This document shows, one piece after another, positions 1 through 7,465 of a stretch of DNA of 37,180 nt. The position numbers were made by a program, and so were the translations under genes. The notes below the pieces were generated by a model, which had not been told where the DNA came from, did not search any database, and saw nothing but the letters and a program-made list of their open reading frames with translations. The stretch's first letter is position 1. The number at the start of each line of letters is the position of its first letter. Origin of the DNA: Parabacteroides sp. (GTDB lineage Bacteria > Bacteroidota > Bacteroidia > Bacteroidales > Tannerellaceae); the NCBI GenBank assembly GCA_022775005.1, contig JALFJR010000102.1, positions 1 through 37,180 of the forward strand. The letters are read 5' to 3'.

Positions 1-50
1 TGTATGTTGGAGCCGATTACATTGTGGCTCTGCATCTTTAGTCGTTCCAT
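1..50 (-). CDS. Site-specific DNA methyltransferase (type III Mod-like), N-terminal fragment
   Basis: Only the first 16 codons are in the window; the gene runs off the left edge. The minus strand reads ATG at 50-48 and begins MERLKMQSHNVIGSNI. This resembles the usual N-terminus of type III Mod-like adenine methyltransferases, which often start ME(K/R)xKMxSxNL, a pattern recalled rather than searched. It lies 18 bases downstream of the DUF4391 gene and is the third annotated protein of a helicase / DUF4391 / methyltransferase operon, an order in which a Res-type subunit commonly follows. An alternative upstream ATG at 72 overlaps the DUF4391 stop codon (ATGA) but is in a different frame, and its protein does not resemble the family. 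No catalytic motif is visible in this fragment, so the call rests on the short N-terminus plus context. Confidence 0.6.
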   Translation of the reverse strand, partial: MERLKMQSHNVIGSNI

Positions 51-68
51 ATTGTTGGTTTATTTGTT

Positions 69-683
69 TCATTCTAACGCAACACGTTGCGTCCCTACCA
101 ATTTCTTTATCTCTTCATAGATGGCTCTTTTCTTTCGGGGTTGCCGTTCATTCGCCATCTTCCGTTTGAGGGTGGCAATTTGAGCGAATAGCTTGGCTTG
201 TTGCTCGTTCATAGCAATCTGCTCAGCCAAGGTATGACCGGCTTCCACCGTGATCTGCCCGATGCTTTTGACCAGATTCTCCCAAGCGGTGTCTATGTTC
301 AACCCCGACAGCGGGAGACGTGCCTCTTCTGTAGGAAACCAAGCGGAGGTAATTAGTTGCGTATGCTCGATGGCAAACTGTGTCTCTTGCTCAAACTGCA
401 AGGCTAACACTAACCGTTGCGGAATGAGCTGAAAGAGCAACGACAGGTTCTTCACCTCATAGTCCTTGCGCTTCAGCTGCACCGCTACGATATAAAACTC
501 CTTTACCTCCGTGCCTGCACCCAAAGCTGGCACGGTGCTCGGCGAGACAACCGCCACAATGTCCATACGAGACACGTCAGTATCAAAGCTTTCCCGTTGC
601 GAAGGCTTCAAGGCGAACTTGGCATAGATGGCCTTCTTGGGCAGTTGCCTCTTTACGATAGCTGATTCAGGTAGTCCGAACAT
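69..683 (-). CDS. DUF4391 domain protein
   Basis: A soluble protein of about 204 residues beginning MFGLPESAIVKRQLPKKAIY, recognised as the DUF4391 family. Members are found almost entirely inside helicase plus Mod-methyltransferase loci of the type III restriction kind; their biochemical role is unknown to me. I see no enzyme motif. The middle is beta-rich and the C-terminal third (EQQAKLFAQIATLKRKMANE) looks like a charged helix or coiled coil, which suggests a structural or subunit-bridging role (inference). A start at ATG 683 is preferred over the TTG at 689 because the family N-terminus fits and because the preceding 23-aa ORF ends at 686, three bases upstream, implying translational coupling. 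The next gene (methyltransferase) begins 18 bases after its stop. Confidence 0.75.
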   Translation of the reverse strand: MFGLPESAIVKRQLPKKAIYAKFALKPSQRESFDTDVSRMDIVAVVSPSTVPALGAGTEVKEFYIVAVQLKRKDYEVKNLSLLFQLIPQRLVLALQFEQETQFAIEHTQLITSAWFPTEEARLPLSGLNIDTAWENLVKSIGQITVEAGHTLAEQIAMNEQQAKLFAQIATLKRKMANERQPRKKRAIYEEIKKLVGTQRVALE

Positions 684-685
684 CT

Positions 686-757
686 TCAATTACCATGTCC
701 GGTTAATTCCTTCCACACAAAAATTACTATCCAAATCATCACTGCGACGTAAAACAT
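686..757 (-). CDS. 23-aa single-pass membrane peptide between helicase and DUF4391
   Basis: A tiny ORF, too short for ordinary gene calling: MFYVAVMIWIVIFVWKELTG followed by HGN and a stop. It is preceded by a perfect Shine-Dalgarno sequence (AGGAGG at 769-764) six bases before the ATG, unusually strong for a Bacteroidota gene. The first 15 residues are almost purely hydrophobic with a charged tail, so it is probably one transmembrane helix. It starts 16 bases after the helicase stop and ends three bases before the DUF4391 ATG, so it fills the operon gap exactly. It could be a real small protein or a translational-coupling ORF that raises DUF4391 translation. I know of no named family. Confidence 0.55.
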   Translation of the reverse strand: MFYVAVMIWIVIFVWKELTGHGN

Positions 758-773
758 GATATACCTCCTTTTC

Positions 774-3700
774 TTATTTGATTACTAAAAAACAGATCAA
801 CTCGAAATCATCCAACCCTCGGATCTCCTCCGTGAAGAGCGACCCTTGCACCCCACTGAGGAAACTCTCTATGTCGCTCTCCTCCTTGACATGAATGATC
901 GAGGAGATGGCCTCGCTCAATAACTCCGAACAGACTTGCATCCGTTTGCCATCCTGCGTAAGGCGATTGAACAGCCGGCAAGCCTCCGCATCCGGCTGGC
1001 TCTTCCCTTTGCAGAGCAGACGCATCCGATCGAGCAGCTCTTTCGGCGCAAGATGGTTGACGATCACCTCCTTCTCCTGCGAGATATAGACCATGTAGAA
1101 GGGATGGAGACGATTCTGATGGTCGATGTTCACTGAGTTGTTGCGATTCTTCAAGACAAACAGTACACCCGCAGGACATTCAGCGGTGGCAGGCACCACG
1201 GCATGAAGCCCAAAAGGCGTGTGCTCCACATCGGGATGCTCCTTCAAGTAGGCCAACAGGTCGAGCCGGAACTCGTTCAAACCCAGATCCATGATATTGA
1301 TGCCACTATTCATCTCCTCTAAATCCACTACCTCATCCTGCAACCGCTTCAGCTGTTCACGTCGATAGGCCAAGTCGCCCTGCTCCTCCGGAGAGATGGG
1401 GTTGTCATCACCCGTACCGGTCATCACCGAGACCTTCATGCGTGCCTCGACTCGCCCCTTCAAATGGATATACTCGTCTAACGAGACATTCGGCCAGTAG
1501 TTCACCAACTGAATTACCGGATTGCGACTGCCGATACGGTCGATACGTCCAAACCGCTGGATGATGCGCACGGGATTCCAATGGATGTCGTAGTTGATCA
1601 GGTAGTCACAATCCTGCAGGTTCTGTCCCTCGCTGATGCAATCGGTAGCGATCAGCACATCAATCTCCTCCTGGATATGCGGATAGAGGGCGGCTTTCTC
1701 TTTCGAGACAGGCGAGAAGAGCGTCAATACCTTATTGAAATCCAACAGTTCACGCTTGGGCAAGCGCAACGTGCTGCGTGCCTCCACACTGCCCGTCACC
1801 AAAGCGGTATGCAAACCATAGTGTGCTTGCAACCAAGGTGCCAAGTGGGCATAAAGGTATTCGGCGGTATCGGAGAAGGCCGTAAAGATCAACACCTTTC
1901 GGTTGCCCGGGTTGATGGGATGGGCGAACTTCTGCCGCAAGTCGGCTTTCAGCTGTTGCAGCTTGCTGTCATGTTCGGGCGTGATGTCCGCCAACAGCCG
2001 AAGCAGTTGTTGCAGGATTGCCAAGTCCTCCTCCAAATAGTTACGCCAAGAGATATGATCCAAATCTTGCAAGGCAATCCGAGTCTGCTTGTCGCCTAAG
2101 GTCAAAGCCACCTCGCTGTCGTCACTATCCAAACTCTCCTCGATCGCTTGCGGCTCCATCAGTAGCTCTGCTGTTTGGGGTCGCAAAGTATCTATCTGCT
2201 CCAAGGTCTTCTCAATTAAAGTGGCAATCCGTTGCAGCGTCAGCCGGAAGGAGTTGACCGAGCTTTCCAATCGCTTCAGCAGGTTGATGCTCATCAACTG
2301 GCGAATACCCTTCTCTCGTCCGCTTCGTGTCAAGCCGGTATAGCCCGCTTGCTCGCTATATTTCTCCATGCAACTGGGCAAGAGGAAGTCTGAGGGGGTA
2401 TAGATCGCCAAGTTCAGCTGACTGACCAATGCGTAGATCTGCTTGAAGCAGACCGCTTGGCTCAGATCGGTTAAATCCGGTCGGCGTGAAAGGGGTGCCA
2501 AACGAGTGGGGAACTGACCGATGTCGGTCGTATCGTAATAGTGCTCGATATGCTTACGGCTGCGGGCGATCGTGACGCTATCCAGCACCTCGAAGAAGTC
2601 AAAACTCAGCCGATCGAGCAACGCTTTCGTGGTCCGTTGCTCTGCGGGTAGCTTCGCCCAGGTGTTGTAGGCGGCTTGTGCCTGTCGGAAAATATCGTCG
2701 ATGCTCGTCGAGGTATTGAGCAACGCATCCAATCGCTCACTCTCGCCTTCATAAGCCAATTGCAGCTGGTTCTTCAAGTCATTGAAACGGGTATTGACGG
2801 GCGTAGCGGAAAGCATCAGCACCTTGGTGCGTACGCCTGAGCGGATCACCCGATTCATCAGTTGCAAGTAGCGGTTCTCCCGGGGACTGTCCTCCTGCCC
2901 ACGGGCCGTGACCTTGCCCCCATTGCGGAAGTTGTGACTCTCATCAATCACCACCAAATCATAGTTTCCCCAATTGATGTGTGAAAGCTCCTTGCCATTG
3001 GTCTTGCCCTCCCGGCGTGAGAGGTCGCTATGAAAAAAGACATCGTAGCGCAGACGATCTTTAGCAAGGGGATTGGTGAGGTAGTTGCTGTTGTAGGTTT
3101 GCCAGTTATCGTTGAGCTTCTTCGGGCAGAGCACCAGCACCGACTTGTTGCGGTTCTCATAATATTTAATGACCGCTAAGGCGGTGAAGGTCTTTCCCAA
3201 GCCCACGCTGTCTGCCAAGATACAACCGTTGTATTTCTCCAACTTGTTGATGATGGCTAAGGCCGCATCCTTTTGGAAGTTGTAGAGTTTCTGCCACACG
3301 ACGCTCTGCTTGAATCCTGTCGCCTCGTTGGGCAGGTCATCCTCAGAAAGATCCTCCAAGAACTCCCGGAAGAGGTGATAGAGCGTCACGAAATAGATAT
3401 ACTCCGGGGCATTCTCCCGATAGACATCCTCGATATGCGCAATGATCGTATCCGTCACCTCCTGAAACTTCTCGCTGTCTTGCCATAGCTCATTGAAGTT
3501 CTGCAAATATTGCTCGACGAAAGGCGAAGGCATACACCAAATACCTGGACAGAGGTTGTTGCCCGACTCGCAGCCTAACTCCGTGGTCGTAAATTCATTG
3601 AAGGGGAAAAAGACGCTCTGCTCTCCAGCTCCATCACAGAGATGCAAGAAGCCATTCAGTACCCCTTGCGAGACGTTGCTCTTGAAATGCGCTTTCCGAC

Positions 3701-4034
3701 GGATCCAGTCGGCACACTCCCGGGCAATGGCTCGTTGCGACAGTTGATTGCGCAAGCGAATCTCGAAGTCGGAACCATAGAGGTTGCGCTCTCGATGCAA
3801 TTTGGGTATATAAAACTCTCGTTGTTGCTTGGGGGCACTGCTTTGGGCAAAGGCGGGCGAGGTGAAAAGGAAACGTAGCTCTTGCACAGCGGATAGCTCC
3901 GCCTTTAAGGCCTCATAGGCATAGATGGAGAAACTGGCGGCTGCGATCGAGACCTTGCTCCCGGCGGTCAGCTGGCTTTTCAGTTCATCAATGACCCGTG
4001 TATGTAGATTGTCAATCAGCTTGGGCTGTTTCAT
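774..4034 (-). CDS. SNF2-like superfamily 2 helicase with PLD-like N-terminus (R-M associated)
   Basis: A 1086-residue DNA-dependent ATPase. Residues 1-65 (VSIAAASFSIYAYEAL) look like the start of a phospholipase D-like region, often found at the front of such helicases. Walker A is ADSVGLGKT (274-282), motif II is DESH (364-367) and motif III is SATP (409-412). The C-terminal RecA lobe shows ATDCISEGQNLQ and QRFGRIDRIGS (motifs V and VI, about 820-865). Length and motif order match the SNF2-like helicases that accompany DUF4391 and Mod methyltransferases. It is the first gene of the minus-strand operon. All helicase motifs are intact, so it is probably functional. The role is probably DNA translocation in a restriction-type defence complex (inference from neighbours). 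It could instead act in another defence assembly built on the same helicase class. Confidence 0.8.
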   Translation of the reverse strand: MKQPKLIDNLHTRVIDELKSQLTAGSKVSIAAASFSIYAYEALKAELSAVQELRFLFTSPAFAQSSAPKQQREFYIPKLHRERNLYGSDFEIRLRNQLSQRAIARECADWIRRKAHFKSNVSQGVLNGFLHLCDGAGEQSVFFPFNEFTTTELGCESGNNLCPGIWCMPSPFVEQYLQNFNELWQDSEKFQEVTDTIIAHIEDVYRENAPEYIYFVTLYHLFREFLEDLSEDDLPNEATGFKQSVVWQKLYNFQKDAALAIINKLEKYNGCILADSVGLGKTFTALAVIKYYENRNKSVLVLCPKKLNDNWQTYNSNYLTNPLAKDRLRYDVFFHSDLSRREGKTNGKELSHINWGNYDLVVIDESHNFRNGGKVTARGQEDSPRENRYLQLMNRVIRSGVRTKVLMLSATPVNTRFNDLKNQLQLAYEGESERLDALLNTSTSIDDIFRQAQAAYNTWAKLPAEQRTTKALLDRLSFDFFEVLDSVTIARSRKHIEHYYDTTDIGQFPTRLAPLSRRPDLTDLSQAVCFKQIYALVSQLNLAIYTPSDFLLPSCMEKYSEQAGYTGLTRSGREKGIRQLMSINLLKRLESSVNSFRLTLQRIATLIEKTLEQIDTLRPQTAELLMEPQAIEESLDSDDSEVALTLGDKQTRIALQDLDHISWRNYLEEDLAILQQLLRLLADITPEHDSKLQQLKADLRQKFAHPINPGNRKVLIFTAFSDTAEYLYAHLAPWLQAHYGLHTALVTGSVEARSTLRLPKRELLDFNKVLTLFSPVSKEKAALYPHIQEEIDVLIATDCISEGQNLQDCDYLINYDIHWNPVRIIQRFGRIDRIGSRNPVIQLVNYWPNVSLDEYIHLKGRVEARMKVSVMTGTGDDNPISPEEQGDLAYRREQLKRLQDEVVDLEEMNSGINIMDLGLNEFRLDLLAYLKEHPDVEHTPFGLHAVVPATAECPAGVLFVLKNRNNSVNIDHQNRLHPFYMVYISQEKEVIVNHLAPKELLDRMRLLCKGKSQPDAEACRLFNRLTQDGKRMQVCSELLSEAISSIIHVKEESDIESFLSGVQGSLFTEEIRGLDDFELICFLVIK

Positions 4035-4618
4035 GGCATACGTTCCTTCCTGTTGCCTCCAAACCGCTCCAAGCCTGGGTATTTCTATCGTTTACAGATT
4101 CATGATCTTGTTATACCATTATATATAAAAAGCGGGAGCTCTTCCATTACTCGTTCCACTCCTTGAGGCCCTGGATTGCCTTTATCCGTCAAACGAGTAA
4201 CTTCCAAGCCCCACGCTGATGAGTATATATACACCATCCCTGCGCTCTCCTGACGGCAGGGTATTAAATCTGCGTCAGGACAGCACAAAGACTGGGATAC
4301 AATACATCCCCGAAGGACGTTGACCGTTACTTTTGTTTAAGACGGATTTGAAATTTTCCAGGTTTCAAGGAGTCAAAAACAAAGCGTAGTAAACGCCTTT
4401 TATATAACTATGTAGGGACTCTCCTCGCCTTTCAGTTCAGAGCATCCCGTTATCATCTCCCTCCCTCCTTTGCTTCACGAACAAAGCCGCCTCAGCGTGG
4501 GGTTTGGAATTTGACGGTTCAAAAGTAATCATTTCTTGGGAAAGAGGAACATAGAGAAGATAAAACATCAAATATATTTCATACCTTCGTGCCAGAAATA
4601 ATCAAAATGTGGTGAGTT
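4035..4618. other. 584-bp intergenic region without a convincing gene
   Basis: Separates the helicase operon (minus) from a small plus-strand gene. It holds an imperfect hairpin at 4248-4280 (TCCTGACG / CGTCAGGA arms, extended by CAG/CTG with one bulged G). TAnnTTTG boxes occur in both directions: TACTTTTG at 4328-4335 on plus, and TACTTTTG on minus at 4527-4520. Downstream of the minus box an 18-codon ORF (MITGCSELKGEESPYIVI) follows a GGAGGGAGGGAG run, but nothing supports it as a gene. The long purine/pyrimidine patches and lack of coding bias suggest a junction or decayed region. Confidence 0.5.
4582..4589 (+). promoter_or_regulatory. Probable -7 element TACCTTCG
   Basis: One mismatch from the Bacteroides TAnnTTTG consensus, 29 bases upstream of the ATG of the small membrane protein at 4619. 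No clear -33 TTTG is seen, so this is a weak call. Confidence 0.3.
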
Positions 4619-4939
4619 ATGATATTTGTAGTAATCATGATCATAGTGCTCTTCTTCGCTATTTGCCTTGCAATAAGCGATATCAGTGGTTCGGATAACA
4701 AAGAACATAAGAAGTCTTCTCGACGATCAACACCGAGAGCAAATCGCAGCAATCCAGACAGAGGTTTTACCTCGGAGGAGTTTGCGCTCTACAAAGACAT
4801 CCATGAGCGTCGGCAACAACATCGCTCAACACCTCCGCAGGCATCCCAACCATTTTATAGTGGCGATGCCGGTGATTTCGCTGCCTTTGAGAATGGTGCC
4901 GCCGATGCGGGCATGGTTGACAGCGAAAGATGCTGGTAA
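4619..4939 (+). CDS. Small membrane-anchored hypothetical protein (106 aa)
   Basis: The N-terminus MIFVVIMIIVLFFAICLAIS is one clear transmembrane helix or uncleaved signal anchor. It is followed by a basic, Ser/Arg/Asn-rich linker (residues 28-70) and a short C-terminal region containing GDAGDFAAFENGAADAGM. The layout (anchor plus polar tail) is typical of small hypothetical proteins common in Bacteroidales. No family was recognised. A weak -7-like box lies 29 bases upstream. The last third overlaps an unrelated minus-strand reading frame that may be a gene remnant, so the C-terminus could be a junction product. Confidence 0.45.
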   Translation: MIFVVIMIIVLFFAICLAISDISGSDNKEHKKSSRRSTPRANRSNPDRGFTSEEFALYKDIHERRQQHRSTPPQASQPFYSGDAGDFAAFENGAADAGMVDSERCW

Positions 4940-5027
4940 ACTTCAAGTAGTATAGTGCAATACCCATCGCCTCGACGGCATCCTTCATCATGTTCTTCTT
5001 CTGAACCAATCTGAACTTTACAGACAT
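4938..5027 (-). pseudogene. Possible N-terminal remnant of an HU-like DNA-binding protein
   Basis: The minus strand reads MSVKFRLVQKKNMMKDAVEA. This resembles the beginning of Bacteroidales HU-family proteins (often MSVKFxxVxRKN, then a region containing KYY or FY). Similarity is lost after about 30 codons and the frame then gives a His/Arg-rich, non-protein-like sequence. It lies just downstream of the decayed RhuM gene. Weak evidence: the match is short and from memory. Confidence 0.2.
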
Positions 5028-5075
5028 AAGGAGGGGATGCGAGGGGATAGGCGCAATTACACGGATCTATCCGGT

Positions 5076-5734
5076 TTATTCTATCTCGAAAGAAGGTAAT
5101 TCTCCATTGGTCAATCGGTCAAAATCCGACTGGAAAAGTTTGTCTTGAATGATGCGGTACTTCTCAAATTCCGACTCGGCAAACCGCTTGGCGAACTCTG
5201 CTGTAATCTTTCCGGCATCCTGTAGAATGGCATCGCCCCCGGCTTCCAATATGATGTCAATGCGTTTGGCCCAATCCTCCATTGTCATGGGGATATGGCG
5301 TTTAGCCATACGCTCGGCCATATCCAGCACACTGTTCACAAGCCGACCCATATCTTCCAGCTCGACACTCTTCAGGTAATTCTTGGCTATGCTGACATCC
5401 GTTTTCACGATCTTCCCATCGGGGGCGTTCTCCCAAGAGGTAAGTCCCATGTGCTCCTTCTCGGCAAGAACTGCGTCTGGTAAGTCTTGCCATCCTCAGC
5501 AGTATGTGCAAATTTTGCACATACTTGCTCCATCGTCAATTCACTCGAATCAAAGATGTTCTTCAAATGTTTGGTTATCACACTTCTGTCCACGTCAAAC
5601 AACGTCGCCATCGCCTTCTGCGTGGCCCAAATCGTCTCATCCTTGTAGAGCACCTGTATGCCCTCCTCCTTGCCTGTGGCCACAAAGGTCAGGAACTCTG
5701 CCGTGCTGTTGCGTATCTCAAGTTTCTTCGCCAT
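5076..5734 (-). pseudogene. rhuM: RhuM family protein with internal deletion and frameshift
   Basis: Two parts of one gene are present in different frames. The N-terminal part starts at ATG 5734, with AGGAGG just upstream, and reads MAKKLEIRNSTAEFLTFVAT through WATQKAMATLFDVDRSVITK to DGKTYQTQF. The C-terminal part reads EKEHMGLTSWENAPDGKIVK through RHIPMTMEDWAKRIDIILEA to a stop at 5076. Both are the RhuM (virulence protein RhuM) family, which typically has about 330 residues. The middle block, roughly 150 residues normally beginning YNLDAI, is missing at about 5480, where the frame also changes. RhuM genes often sit inside type III Mod/Res operons, which fits the adjacent Mod remnant. The protein is probably non-functional, although the N-terminal domain could still be translated. 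Confidence 0.8.
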
Positions 5735-5769
5735 CTTTTTTCCTCCTTTCGCTATCCTTAGCCATGTCA

Positions 5770-6251
5770 TCATAGCTCGTCGAGCATGGCGATAAGCTCC
5801 TTGGTCGTGATGGCACCCTCCACCTCCTTGTTTGGGAAGACCATAAAATAGCTATAGTCGTTACCGGCAAGATCTGCCCACTTGTTGCCGAGCCAAATCT
5901 TATCGCCCACTTGTCGTGTCGAGTGAGGTCTTCGCCCTCAGCGCCTACCACCTCTTTCAACCACTTGCGGATATGCGGATCGTTCACGTTGTCATTATAG
6001 ACCCATCCCTCGTTGCCTGCATTGTAAGGCGGATCAATGTAGATGCAATCTATCTTGCCCTCGTATTCCGGGAGCAACGCTTTCAGGGCCTCCAGATTGT
6101 CACCATGGATGATCTTGTTGCCACTGTGGGTCTCCGCTCGGTCATCGGGATTGTCTCCCCGAAAACCATATTGATGCTCCAGCACACGGAATGGCACTTC
6201 CGCATGATGATTCACTATCCGCTCTTTTCCGATCCAATGAAGTGTAGGCAT
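5770..6251 (-). pseudogene. Type III Mod-like DNA methyltransferase, internally deleted
   Basis: The N-terminal part (ATG at 6251) reads MPTLHWIGKERIVNHHAEVP and contains GDNLEALKALLP and the catalytic DPPYNAGNEGWVYNDN (motif IV of N6-adenine/N4-cytosine methylases). The frame then breaks near 5915. In another frame a coherent tail follows, KIWLGNKWADLAGNDYSYFM ... TTKELIAMLDEL, ending with TGA at 5770, which looks like the C-terminus of the same gene. A full Mod of this type has several hundred residues (about 600, from memory), so most of the middle, including target recognition, is gone. A TACCTTTG promoter box lies upstream (6288-6281). The RhuM ATG lies 36 bases beyond the end of this gene, so the two formed one operon and have decayed together. 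Confidence 0.8.
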
Positions 6252-6280
6252 AATCCGTTTGTCTCTTATCTCGTCAGTCG

Positions 6281-6288
6281 CAAAGGTA
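6281..6288 (-). promoter_or_regulatory. -7 element TACCTTTG of the decayed Mod/RhuM operon
   Basis: Exact TAnnTTTG match on the minus strand, 30 bases upstream of the Mod ATG. It is the same octamer found inside the CRISPR repeats of this window. Confidence 0.55.
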
Positions 6289-6437
6289 ACAAAAAATGCA
6301 GCTATCCCTGCTTGTCTTTTCCTGATTTCACTGGTTCTTCTTCATTAGCTGAAACAGTAGACAATGCATTTATTCCTGAAAATGCAGACGGCACATTCTT
6401 TTTAGTGTCAAATAAATCTTGTATGATAAATTATTCA

Positions 6438-6445
6438 TAGCTTTG
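6438..6445 (+). promoter_or_regulatory. -7 element TAGCTTTG
   Basis: Exact TAnnTTTG match 15 bases upstream of the ATG at 6461. It decides the start of the next small gene, because an alternative ATG at 6419 would lie upstream of the predicted transcript. Confidence 0.5.
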
Positions 6446-6460
6446 CGGAAAAATATTGCA

Positions 6461-6604
6461 ATGTTTGACTACTTATTACACATAGCATGGATTATCTTCG
6501 GCAGACTGATCGGTGTGCTGATGATCGCTGGTGTAATATTGTTTCTGGTTAAGTCGGCTAAGTCGGCCATCTGGCACGGCTGTAAACCTGATAATATTTT
6601 CTGA
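6461..6604 (+). CDS. 47-aa single-pass membrane protein
   Basis: Begins MFDYLLHIAWIIFGRLIGVL and continues with a strongly hydrophobic helix (MIAGVILFLV), then a basic tail (KSAKSAIWHG). It is probably one transmembrane helix with a cytoplasmic positive tail. The start at 6461 is chosen because the -7 box at 6438-6445 leaves the longer 61-aa version outside the transcript. A second hydrophobic mini-gene follows 18 bases later. No family was recognised. Possible roles include a small regulatory membrane peptide or a type I toxin-like peptide; neither is demonstrated. Confidence 0.45.
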   Translation: MFDYLLHIAWIIFGRLIGVLMIAGVILFLVKSAKSAIWHGCKPDNIF

Positions 6605-6622
6605 AACCAAAACTCCCTTTCC

Positions 6623-6730
6623 ATGTTAGCATCCATTTTATACACCATATTCTCGTTTTTGGCTAAGGCGGCTTGTGCACTCTTTGTTGTAGGCGTCTAT
6701 GCCGCCTTGTATAAAGCAATCAAGGATTGA
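6623..6730 (+). CDS. 35-aa hydrophobic peptide
   Basis: Reads MLASILYTIFSFLAKAACAL then FVVGVYAALYKAIKD. It is an almost continuous hydrophobic helix with a short charged end, 18 bases after the 47-aa membrane gene and probably co-transcribed. Both peptides carry an Ala/Lys motif near the helix end (KSAKSA and LAKAAC), which hints at related function or ancestry. No good Shine-Dalgarno sequence is visible. Evidence is compositional and positional only. Confidence 0.35.
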   Translation: MLASILYTIFSFLAKAACALFVVGVYAALYKAIKD

Positions 6731-6932
6731 TCATCCAAACATCTCCAAAATCCTCTTAAAGCAACACCACCATTATTCGTTATGTTGTAATTCACATTTT
6801 GTTACTTACATCAAAAGAACTGATCTGAGGAAAGCTGACGCATGTGCAGTTTGCCGCTTCGAACAGCGTAGAGCGTCAATGTATTCGAGGCTGTTTCCGG
6901 CATAGGGAGTTCATTATTCATGCTGCAATACA

Positions 6933-7253
6933 TCAAGGATCTACTTTTGCAGCATCAATCTCATCTGCATGAGCCTGCAGCCGCTTGGCTATATCCCTAA
7001 ATGCTTCCGCCAATTGATGATACTCCTCCTCCTTGAAAGCCATGGACTTGCTAAGAACTGTGCAGCCATTAACACGTTGGGAGAACCAGCTTTGGGATTT
7101 ACCGAAATACTGCTTCGCTAACTGCGATTTATTAATGATGTCCTCCAGTTCACTAAATGCCGTCGCAGTAGCATCCGACTTGAACTCTATACAGTTCTTT
7201 CTTCTGCACTCGTATTCCTCTTTGTTTAGAATTTCTCTTTTTCCTAAATACAT
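6933..7253 (-). CDS. DUF5053 family protein
   Basis: A 106-residue protein. Its central part, INKSQLAKQYFGKSQSWFSQ followed by RVNG, and the tail EEEYHQLAEAFRDIAKRL match my recollection of DUF5053, a family of small Bacteroidales proteins. The layout (helix, AKxYFGKSxSWxxQRxNG turn-helix, helix) is that of a helix-turn-helix DNA-binding protein similar to small phage or plasmid regulators, so a regulatory role is plausible (inference). A small membrane-protein gene on the same strand lies immediately upstream (31 bases). Confidence 0.6.
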   Translation of the reverse strand: MYLGKREILNKEEYECRRKNCIEFKSDATATAFSELEDIINKSQLAKQYFGKSQSWFSQRVNGCTVLSKSMAFKEEEYHQLAEAFRDIAKRLQAHADEIDAAKVDP

Positions 7254-7284
7254 AATTCAATTTGTAGTATATTTATATGACTTC

Positions 7285-7458
7285 TCACAGCAACACGCAG
7301 AACAAGATGACGATGATTATAAAGATAAGGAAAATCTTGACAAAGAAAGCGATACAGCCAGCCATACCTCCTTCTATCTTAGCCTTTTTCAAGGCTAAGA
7401 GTAACGCCAGAGAAGCTGTTAAACCTATCCAATATATTGACATAGCATAAATCATCAT
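7285..7458 (-). CDS. 57-aa membrane protein downstream of the RelA/SpoT-like gene
   Basis: Not a previously delimited ORF. The minus strand reads MMIYAMSIYWIGLTASLALL, then LALKKAKIEGGMAG, then a very hydrophobic end (CIAFFVKIFLIFIIIVILFC plus VLL). This predicts two transmembrane helices joined by a short basic loop. It begins seven bases after the stop of the synthetase gene, so it is very likely co-transcribed and translationally coupled with it. That raises the possibility of a two-gene functional pair, but partner genes of toxic small alarmone synthetases are usually soluble, so this is only a suggestion. Confidence 0.5.
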   Translation of the reverse strand: MMIYAMSIYWIGLTASLALLLALKKAKIEGGMAGCIAFFVKIFLIFIIIVILFCVLL

Positions 7459-7465
7459 TTTGTTG

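Noticed and set aside
4100-4288. 62-aa minus-strand ORF upstream of the helicase
   Set aside because: No family resemblance, no promoter or ribosome-binding site, and it covers a hairpin.
4686-4955. 89-aa ORF in another frame of the small membrane gene
   Set aside because: Overlaps the better-supported ORF with a clear transmembrane start; its composition (many His, Arg, Gln) is not protein-like.
5916-6440. 174-aa plus-strand ORF
   Set aside because: Antisense to the Mod remnant with its DPPYN motif; the plus-strand translation shows no family features.
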